In this document: positions 1-5,017 of the stretch, in pieces
Layout of the letters: every line of letters begins with the position of its first letter
Numbering within the stretch: the first letter of the stretch is position 1
Source of the DNA: Flavobacteriales bacterium
GTDB taxonomy: Bacteria > Bacteroidota > Bacteroidia > Flavobacteriales_D > Sanyastnellaceae
Direction of reading: 5' to 3'
Length of the DNA stretch: 5,017 bases
Assembly (NCBI GenBank): GCA_015660615.1
Contig: DQKQ01000246.1
Location: 1-5,017 of the forward strand
Notes under the pieces: generated by a model
Database searches by the model: none
What the model was told of the DNA's origin: nothing
Seen by the model: only the letters and a program-made list of their open reading frames with translations
Program-made: the position numbers and the translations under genes

Positions 1-1029
1 ATAGGAACAAGTAAACTCTCTGGAAACTTTACATGGGAGGCTGTTCACCTGGAAGAAAGTGAATTTTATGACCCCAACGACTTAGGATATTTACAAGCTC
101 CCAACGAAGTGGTCAATTCACTAAGTCTCGGCTATCAAATTGTAGAACCTTTTGGTAGATTCGTTAATCTTTTCTCAGGATTGGGGATTGAACACACACA
201 ACTATATTCTCCTAGAACATTTAGTAATCTTATGATTTCTGCTGATTGTGGTGCTCTGACAAAAGGATTTCAGTTTTTTCGACTAGGTTTCGCCGCTGCA
301 CCGATAAGGGGGTTTGATTTTTTTGAACCTCGCATAGATGACTATTCATGGAAATTGCCTGCATGGGGATATACCAACCTAATAATATCGACAGATTATA
401 GAAAACAAATTGCTCTTGACGTAATGGCAAGTCGCAGCATTGCGTTTACTGAAGGAGTAGATTGGAATGGAGCAGATATAAGACTAGAACCTAGATTTAG
501 ACTAAATGACAAATTATCATTTAGGTACGTATATAGCTATCAAGGTCAGTTCAGTGAACTTGGGTATGCCACAATTATGCCCGGCTTAGATGGAGAGGAC
601 GAGAGTGTTTTCGGAGCACGTAATAATAAGAGTGAAACCCACGTATTATCAGGTTCTTATATCTTATCAAACAGAGCGGGTTTTGATATAAGAATTAGAC
701 ACTATTGGAGCACTGTAGATTACCTAGAGTTTTACTCTTTAGGACAAGACTCAGAACTCGATGAAACCTCTCTAGTAACTCTAGCATCTGACAACACATC
801 TGAGTACGACGTCAATTTTAATGCTTGGAGTGTGGATTTTGGATTCCGTTGGCAATTCTCTCCAGGTAGCGAACTAAGTATTGTATGGAAAAACACCCTG
901 CAATCTAGAGGTGAACAACTGCCTTCCGGCTACTTTGACAACTGGGAACAAATGCTTGAAGAAACGTTTGTTAACTCTCTGTCTATAAAGGCGTTATACT
1001 ACCTTGATTACAGCGCAATAAAGAAATAA
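1..1029 (+). CDS. DUF5916 family protein, C-terminal outer-membrane barrel region (5' end outside window)
   Basis: The reading frame is open from base 1 to the TAA at 1027-1029, giving 342 residues with no start in view. Residue numbers are for this fragment. I recognise the C-terminal half of the DUF5916 family of Bacteroidota: a YDPNDLGYL motif at 23-31, a WKLPAWGY segment, RHYWS at 233-237, PGSELSIVWKN at 288-298 and a terminal YYLDY at 333-337. Alternating polar and aromatic/hydrophobic residues throughout suggest many transmembrane beta strands. Family members usually pair an N-terminal carbohydrate-binding-like beta domain with this barrel-like region and are about twice this length or more, so the missing part should lie to the left. 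Function is unknown; outer-membrane location is inferred. The ATG at 109 is internal, because the family motif at 23-31 lies upstream of it. The gene converges with the M23 peptidase gene, with stop codons 10 bp apart. Family assignment is fairly sure; role is not. Confidence 0.85.
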   Translation: MGTSKLSGNFTWEAVHLEESEFYDPNDLGYLQAPNEVVNSLSLGYQIVEPFGRFVNLFSGLGIEHTQLYSPRTFSNLMISADCGALTKGFQFFRLGFAAAPIRGFDFFEPRIDDYSWKLPAWGYTNLIISTDYRKQIALDVMASRSIAFTEGVDWNGADIRLEPRFRLNDKLSFRYVYSYQGQFSELGYATIMPGLDGEDESVFGARNNKSETHVLSGSYILSNRAGFDIRIRHYWSTVDYLEFYSLGQDSELDETSLVTLASDNTSEYDVNFNAWSVDFGFRWQFSPGSELSIVWKNTLQSRGEQLPSGYFDNWEQMLEETFVNSLSIKALYYLDYSAIKK

Positions 1030-1046
1030 ATAAAAATATTTATTTC
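1023..1046. terminator. AT-rich inverted repeat over both convergent stop codons, possible bidirectional terminator
   Basis: The left arm GAAATAAATA (1023-1032) and right arm TATTTATTTC (1037-1046) are perfect reverse complements around an AAAA loop (1033-1036). The stem is 10 bp with one G-C pair, so the RNA hairpin would be weak. It covers the stop of the rightward gene (1027-1029) and that of the leftward gene (1040-1042). Read leftward, the right arm is followed by a further U-rich stretch, closer to an intrinsic terminator than the rightward reading, which runs into CCCC. Its position between convergent genes fits a shared terminator, but chance in AT-rich DNA is possible. Confidence 0.4.
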
Positions 1047-2722
1047 CCCATTTCCACACTTCCAATCCAAAAGGATTCGTTCCCTACAGCATCTTCAACT
1101 CGTACCGTTATTTGAGATTTTACGCCCGGAACATGGTGTAAATCAGACGCACTATAAACGGCTGTTTTCTTCTTGGGATTCCAACGTAACAGCACCCACT
1201 CTTTGTCTATAAAACCCTCCACTTTAGATACTCCAGAGAGATCGTCTTCGAGGTGGAACACAAGATTTCCATTAGAGACTAATGGAGTTGCAGAAAATTT
1301 AGGCAAAAGCCTCGGCGCAATGGTATCTCTAACAAGCTTATATCTCCCCATTATTCTCGATGAAAAAGTAACTAAATCTCCCTCTAATTCACAAACTTCC
1401 ACCCCCATCCTAATGCCTTTTTCAGAAAGCCTAACCGCCACCAATTTTGACAAGTCCCCCTCTAGATCATTTAAATGCACTCTAAAGGATTTTGCCAATG
1501 CTGCGTCTTCTGGCCCAATGAAAAACTCCCCGTTTGAAAAAACTTGCAAGCTTGCGATTTCCCTGTTGTAGAAGGATCTCTTAGGCCAAACCACCTTAAC
1601 ACCACCATCCTCTAGAGTAGCCTCAGTGGAAGGCATCGCTGGGCAGAAGACGCTTGCACTTTGTGAACTCTCAAGCGCCTGCTCTAATGAGCTCCCCCCT
1701 AAAAGTGTATACAACTTTGTAGTTATGTTTCCATGAGCATCGCTACATCTCACAGATATGTTCATTGTGGAATCTTCAGTCACCTCAAGGTTCACGACAG
1801 GGGTGAAATCATAAATAGGCAATCTATTTCCTGGAAGAGGTGTAAATCTATGTATTTGTGTTCTTGAAGATTTCCACTCCGGGTAATACGAGTGAGCGTT
1901 CATATCCTTATTCGTAGAAAAATCAAGAGTGTCTATAAAAAGGGAAGAATACAAATCACCATCTACGAAAACTTCTATAGAATATACTCCACAAACGTTA
2001 GATGCAGCGTCGAGTTGGTCATTTGCTTCTACGGCGAGTCTGACATGTCCCGAAGGGATTTCAAAAACTCCACCAGATTTCACTTCGAGTGTTCTAGATC
2101 TATTCTCAAGACCTTGAGCATCTAATGGAATAACTCTAAGCGAACCCACTTTAGGGGATTGTGAATCAGCGATATTGAAGCCCCATTGAAGGGGGTTAAT
2201 AGGTTTCTCGTTCTCATCACGAACTTCAAAGTGCAGGTGAGGTCCTCCTGAAGAGCCCGAGTTCCCACTCCAACCTATGGTGTCTCCTGCTGAAAATGAA
2301 ATCTCTGTTGCAGGACGGCTATCTATGCTGAACGATCTTTTCGAGTATTGCCGTTCTAAAAGCCATTCAGAAATAGGAAGAGCGTAGGAAGATAGATGTG
2401 CGTAAACCGTAGTCGTTCCATCTGAGTGTTTCAGATATAAAGCATGGCCATAACCCCAAGGCTTCACCTTCACTCTCGACACTACTCCGTCAGCAACTGC
2501 GAGAACAGGAAACCCCTCCTTTCCCTGAGTCTTAAAATCAAGACCCGTGTGAAAGTGGTCGCCTCTGAACTCTCCGAAATTTCCACTTAAAACAAGTGGA
2601 ATATCAAGTGGAGCAATGAAACCTGATTGAGAGGCATAAAGGGGTGTGGGGGTTTGGGCAGAAAGATAAAACGGAGATAAAAAAGCCGTAAAAAATGAAA
2701 ATAAATAAAAAATGTGAGTCAT
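1040..2722 (-). CDS. Secreted M23 family metallopeptidase (LytM/lysostaphin-type peptidoglycan endopeptidase)
   Basis: This 560-aa protein begins with a signal peptide: a hydrophobic stretch at about residues 4-20 and a likely cut near LSA-Q (22/23), typical of Bacteroidota exported proteins. The M23 domain spans about 35-180. By analogy with LytM, H58 and D62 (HxxxD) and H164 are zinc ligands, and H109 (YAHLS) and H162 (GPHLHFEVRD) are catalytic, so the site is complete. An insert at about 113-145 separates YAHLS from the GNSGSSGGPHLH block. The remaining 380 residues are beta-rich: an Ig-like region at about 190-335 (SDAHGN at 327-332) and a C-terminal one at about 466-556 (DDLSG at 493-497, VEDAVGN at 542-548). 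No C-terminal sorting domain or lipobox is evident. The expected role is cutting peptide crosslinks of peptidoglycan in the periplasm; the exact bond is not predictable. The ATG at 2722 gives a proper signal peptide. The gene is divergent from the zapA operon. Confidence 0.92.
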   Translation of the reverse strand: MTHIFYLFSFFTAFLSPFYLSAQTPTPLYASQSGFIAPLDIPLVLSGNFGEFRGDHFHTGLDFKTQGKEGFPVLAVADGVVSRVKVKPWGYGHALYLKHSDGTTTVYAHLSSYALPISEWLLERQYSKRSFSIDSRPATEISFSAGDTIGWSGNSGSSGGPHLHFEVRDENEKPINPLQWGFNIADSQSPKVGSLRVIPLDAQGLENRSRTLEVKSGGVFEIPSGHVRLAVEANDQLDAASNVCGVYSIEVFVDGDLYSSLFIDTLDFSTNKDMNAHSYYPEWKSSRTQIHRFTPLPGNRLPIYDFTPVVNLEVTEDSTMNISVRCSDAHGNITTKLYTLLGGSSLEQALESSQSASVFCPAMPSTEATLEDGGVKVVWPKRSFYNREIASLQVFSNGEFFIGPEDAALAKSFRVHLNDLEGDLSKLVAVRLSEKGIRMGVEVCELEGDLVTFSSRIMGRYKLVRDTIAPRLLPKFSATPLVSNGNLVFHLEDDLSGVSKVEGFIDKEWVLLRWNPKKKTAVYSASDLHHVPGVKSQITVRVEDAVGNESFWIGSVEMGK

Positions 2723-2765
2723 GGTGTAAAACTACAATTTGAAAGAGTGTAAATCATATAAAAAA

Positions 2766-2798
2766 TTGAAAATCATAACATTCATTTTAGTATATTTG
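2766..2798 (+). promoter_or_regulatory. Bacteroidota-type promoter for the coiled-coil/zapA/rny operon
   Basis: TATATTTG at 2791-2798 matches the Bacteroidota -7 consensus TAnnTTTG exactly, and a TTG at 2766-2768 lies 22 nt upstream, within the loose -33 spacing reported for Flavobacterium promoters. Transcription would start near 2802, leaving a 5' leader of only about 14 nt before the ATG at 2816 and no room for a riboswitch or attenuator. The surrounding gap, 2723-2815, is only 93 bp and strongly AT-rich. On the other strand I found no equally good promoter for the M23 gene; the nearest match, TAGTTTTA just before its ATG, lacks the final G and a convincing upstream element. Confidence 0.6.
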
Positions 2799-2815
2799 TT
2801 TCGATATCGTGTCTC

Positions 2816-3139
2816 ATGCCTACACTCAAAGATTCCACAAATAAACTTGTTGATGTAACAGAAAAGTTGCTTCAGAGATTTCAGGTGGAAAGTGCTGAAC
2901 GTAAAGCAGATGAAGAAAAATTCAACGCTCAAATAAATGAGTTTAAGGAGAAACTTTCTACTGCATTATTACAGATTGAAAAGTTAACTATTGAGAATAA
3001 AGAGTGTTCGAAAGAACTTGAGGCATGTACAAACAACCCTAACCCTTTAATTCAAAGCCACGACACTGCCGACCTTTCGGCCGAGGAAATCGACGCTTTG
3101 GTAAAGGAAATCGACTCTTGTTTATCTCTACTATCATAA
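2816..3139 (+). CDS. Small coiled-coil protein upstream of ZapA (candidate division protein, ZapB-like)
   Basis: This 107-aa protein has no signal peptide or membrane segment and should be cytoplasmic. Residues about 8-70 are highly charged, with regularly spaced hydrophobic positions, and should form one long coiled coil. A Pro/Asn-rich linker (about 71-83, NNPNP) leads to a short C-terminal helix at 88-107 with the repeated pattern EEID..KEID and ending CLSLLS. I recall small coiled-coil genes with a similar C-terminal (V/I)(K/R)E(I/V)D.C(I/L).LL motif before zapA in other Bacteroidota, but could not check this. ZapB of gammaproteobacteria is an 81-aa coiled coil that binds ZapA at the Z-ring; equivalence here is inference from size, structure and position. 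Translation probably starts at the ATG about 14 nt after the predicted transcription start; no Shine-Dalgarno is seen. It is the first gene of the operon, 19 nt before zapA. That it is a gene is well supported; its function is not. Confidence 0.85.
   Translation: MPTLKDSTNKLVDVTEKLLQRFQVESAERKADEEKFNAQINEFKEKLSTALLQIEKLTIENKECSKELEACTNNPNPLIQSHDTADLSAEEIDALVKEIDSCLSLLS
3085..3115 (+). repeat. Short in-frame direct repeat encoding a heptad
   Basis: GGAAATCGAC occurs at 3085-3094 and again at 3106-3115, 21 bp apart. The period is exactly seven codons, so both copies encode E-I-D in the same heptad position (residues 91-93 and 98-100 of the coiled-coil protein). It most likely reflects helix periodicity rather than a separate DNA element. 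Confidence 0.5.
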
Positions 3140-3158
3140 ATATACTATTAATTCAGAT

Positions 3159-3470
3159 ATGTCTAAAGAAACCATCGAAGTAAACATTGCTGGACGCTCC
3201 TACCCCCTATCAGTTCTCCCAGAGGAGGTCGAGGGTGTTAAGGACGCTGCATCTGCTATTGATGAAAGACTCACTGAATTGAAATCTCAATTTGCTGTTC
3301 AGGACAGGATTGATTTATTTGCTATGACAGCCCTACAGCTTTCCATACGTGTTAAGCAGCTCGAAAATGCAGAAGCAAAAACCGCTTCTGATGAGGACGG
3401 CGAAGAAGAATTTACATTAGAACTAGTCGATGACCTTATCAAACGCATGACCTCGGCAATGAAAAAGTAA
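3159..3470 (+). CDS. zapA: Cell division protein ZapA
   Basis: This 103-aa protein matches ZapA in length (E. coli ZapA is 109 aa) and plan. Residues 4-20 (ETIEVNIAGRSYPLSVL) form the N-terminal beta segment with the typical V.I.GR.Y.L pattern. Residues about 22-45 form the first helix, with an A..ID..L.E pattern, and about 48-72 a long helix (DRIDLFAMTALQLSIRVKQLE) that carries the conserved D..A..ALQL core of the family. A very acidic linker (DEDGEEEF, 78-85) leads to a C-terminal helix. ZapA binds FtsZ in the cytoplasm and crosslinks its filaments in the Z-ring, usually as a tetramer joined through the C-terminal helices. The start at 3159 gives the full N-terminal strand; no Shine-Dalgarno is seen in the 19-nt gap upstream. 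It lies between the coiled-coil gene and rny, probably on the same transcript. Confidence 0.93.
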   Translation: MSKETIEVNIAGRSYPLSVLPEEVEGVKDAASAIDERLTELKSQFAVQDRIDLFAMTALQLSIRVKQLENAEAKTASDEDGEEEFTLELVDDLIKRMTSAMKK

Positions 3471-3489
3471 GCAATAAGGCAACCAAAAT

Positions 3490-5017
3490 ATGGACATTCT
3501 AATAATTTATGGAATTATTGCAATAACTTCAGCAATGGCTGGATTTTTCTTATCAAAAGCTGGTTTAAAAACCAAATCAGATGCAATAATCAGAGAAGCA
3601 GAACTCAAAGGAGAGAGTATTAAAGAGAAGAAAATATCTCAAGCTAAGCAGAAATTCTTTGAACTTAGAGAGAAGCAGAAAAGCGAGAGAAAAGACCTCG
3701 ACTCTAATCTCCACTCTAGAGAGGATAAAATTCGTAACACAGAAAAGAACCTCAATAAGCAAATAGAAAAAAATAAGGAAATCGAAAATGACCTTAACAA
3801 AGAAAAGGATAAGCTGAGCCAACGTCTTAACGCTATTGAGAAGAAGACGATAGATATTGAGAACAATAGACTTAAAGCTATTGAACTTTTAGAAAAAATT
3901 TCCGGTATGTCTGCTGAAGACGCCAAGAAAAATATGGTTGAACAAACCGTGCAAGACGCTAAGGTTACAGCTTCTACATTGGTCCAAGAAATCATAGACG
4001 ATGCAAAACAGAGGGCGAATACTGAGGCAAAGAAAATCGTTATTCAGACGATTCAGAGAGTTGCTACAGAGCATTCGGTTGAGAATTCTGTTTCTGTATT
4101 CCAAATAAAAAGCGATGACGTAAAGGGTAGAATTATCGGGCGTGAGGGTAGAAATATCCGTGCACTCGAAGCTGCTACTGGAGTGGAATTCATTGTGGAT
4201 GACACACCTGAAGCAATTATACTTTCTTGTTTCGACCCTGTGAGAAGAGAGATCGCGAGACTATCTCTACACCAACTTGTAACTGACGGACGTATCCACC
4301 CGGCTCGTATTGAGGAGGTGGTAGCTAAGGTGATTAAGAAAATAGAGGAGGAGATTATGGAACTGGGGAAGAGAACCTGTATCGACTTAGGAATTCACAA
4401 CCTCAAGAGTGAGCTAGTTCGCATGGTGGGACGTATGAAATACCGTTCATCTTATGGTCAAAACCTACTACAACACTCTCGCGAAGTAGCTAACCTTTGT
4501 GCCACTATGGCTGCAGAGGTAGGTGTAGATCCCAAGGCAGCTAAGCGAGCTGGATTGCTTCACGATATTGGAAAGGTAAGCGACGAAGAAAGTGAACTTC
4601 CACACGCGTTACTCGGGATGAAAATCGCTGAACGATGTGGAGAAAAACCTGATATTCTTAACGCTATAGGTGCTCACCACGACGAGATGGAGATGACGAC
4701 TTTAATTTCTCCTATCGTTCAAGTTTGTGATGCTATTTCTGGTGCGAGACCTGGAGCTCGTCGTGAGATGGTAGACGCATATATTCAGAGACTAAAAAAC
4801 TTAGAGGATCTTGCACTTGAGTACCCTGGGGTTACAAAGTCATATGCTATTCAGGCCGGTCGTGAACTGAGAGTTCTCGTTGAGAGTGACAAAGTGAGTG
4901 ATTCAGATGCTGACCAGTTATCTCTTGATATATCCAACAGAATCATGAATGAGATGACCTACCCTGGTCAGGTGAGAGTAACCGTTATTCGTGAAAAACG
5001 AGCCGTAAGTATAGCGA
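3490..5017 (+). CDS. rny: Ribonuclease Y (3' end just outside window)
   Basis: The frame opens at ATG 3490 and runs without a stop to the window edge (509 full codons plus one base). It ends in VTVIREKRAVSIA, the usual extreme C-terminus of RNase Y, so only a few residues should be missing; B. subtilis RNase Y has about 520. Residues 2-23 form a membrane anchor, about 30-190 a charged coiled coil with the SGMSAEDAK motif at 138-146, and about 200-265 a KH RNA-binding domain with the GxxG loop GREG (217-220). The HD phosphohydrolase domain covers about 325-420: H329, the HD pair H358-D359 (HDIGK), H396-H397 and D414 (CDAISGARPGAR), all metal-binding positions being intact. RNase Y is a membrane-bound, metal-dependent endoribonuclease that starts mRNA decay. 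The gene begins 19 nt after zapA with no clear Shine-Dalgarno, suggesting cotranscription. Wording around the HD motif (DEESELPHALLGM, AHHDEMEM) resembles Bacteroidota rather than Firmicutes versions, from memory. Confidence 0.96.
   Translation, partial: MDILIIYGIIAITSAMAGFFLSKAGLKTKSDAIIREAELKGESIKEKKISQAKQKFFELREKQKSERKDLDSNLHSREDKIRNTEKNLNKQIEKNKEIENDLNKEKDKLSQRLNAIEKKTIDIENNRLKAIELLEKISGMSAEDAKKNMVEQTVQDAKVTASTLVQEIIDDAKQRANTEAKKIVIQTIQRVATEHSVENSVSVFQIKSDDVKGRIIGREGRNIRALEAATGVEFIVDDTPEAIILSCFDPVRREIARLSLHQLVTDGRIHPARIEEVVAKVIKKIEEEIMELGKRTCIDLGIHNLKSELVRMVGRMKYRSSYGQNLLQHSREVANLCATMAAEVGVDPKAAKRAGLLHDIGKVSDEESELPHALLGMKIAERCGEKPDILNAIGAHHDEMEMTTLISPIVQVCDAISGARPGARREMVDAYIQRLKNLEDLALEYPGVTKSYAIQAGRELRVLVESDKVSDSDADQLSLDISNRIMNEMTYPGQVRVTVIREKRAVSIA

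Noticed and set aside
230..430. 66-aa open frame on the - strand
   Set aside because: It is antisense to the DUF5916 coding region, which carries conserved family motifs in its own frame.
1173..1571. 132-aa open frame on the + strand
   Set aside because: It lies wholly inside the M23 gene on the opposite strand, which has clear family motifs; the translation is Ser/Thr-rich with no recognisable domain.
1892..2125. Two overlapping + strand open frames of 77 and 62 aa
   Set aside because: Both are antisense to the M23 coding sequence, have no recognisable motif and no promoter or ribosome site of note.
2732..2932. 66-aa open frame on the - strand across the divergent gap
   Set aside because: It overlaps the start of the coiled-coil gene and its promoter, lies directly upstream of the M23 gene, and shows no recognisable features; it is likely a product of AT-rich sequence.
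3068..3081. GC-rich hairpin GCCGA-CCTT-TCGGC
   Set aside because: A 5-bp stem inside the coiled-coil gene with no T-run after it; it encodes ADLSA in frame and is most likely coincidental.
3471..3489. Possible 6S RNA or other small RNA between zapA and rny
   Set aside because: I have a vague memory of a small RNA gene near zapA in some bacteria, but this gap is only 19 nt, so nothing of that size fits here.
3577..4104. Three overlapping - strand open frames of 71-118 aa, rich in Leu, Phe and Ser, membrane-like
   Set aside because: They are antisense to the Glu/Lys-rich coiled coil of rny. The complement of GAA/AAG codons reads as TTC/CTT, which yields false hydrophobic proteins.

Overview
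The window looks like chromosomal DNA from a member of the Bacteroidota, probably a Flavobacteriia-like lineage; the exact order or genus cannot be read from it. Four signs point there: a DUF5916 outer-membrane-type protein, a secreted M23 peptidase of the long, beta-rich type common in this phylum, a small coiled-coil gene + zapA + rny cluster, and a TAnnTTTG-type promoter with no clear Shine-Dalgarno sequences in front of the genes. The DNA is moderately AT-rich. No mobile element, CRISPR array, tRNA or rRNA was seen.

Layout. Positions 1-1029 (+) hold the C-terminal part of a DUF5916 protein whose start lies outside the window. It converges on an M23 metallopeptidase gene (2722-1040, -). 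Only 10 bp separate the two stop codons, and a perfect AT-rich inverted repeat covers both. A 93-bp divergent intergenic region (2723-2815) follows, with a good Bacteroidota-type promoter facing right. From it run three tightly packed + strand genes, each separated by 19 nt: a 107-aa coiled-coil protein (2816-3139), zapA (3159-3470) and rny (3490 to beyond the right edge, missing only its last few residues).

How the genes fit together. The three rightward genes look like one operon joining cell division (ZapA and a small coiled-coil protein that could act as its partner) to mRNA turnover (the membrane-anchored endoribonuclease RNase Y). The divergent M23 protein is a secreted, zinc-dependent peptidoglycan hydrolase with an intact active site, so envelope remodelling and division genes share one short control region. 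The DUF5916 protein is probably an outer-membrane beta-barrel of unknown function, with no evident link to the rest.

This is mostly ordinary core-genome territory. I do not see a new defence, mobile or RNA system. The least characterised item is the small coiled-coil gene in front of zapA, a reasonable candidate for a ZapB-like partner that sequence similarity alone might miss.
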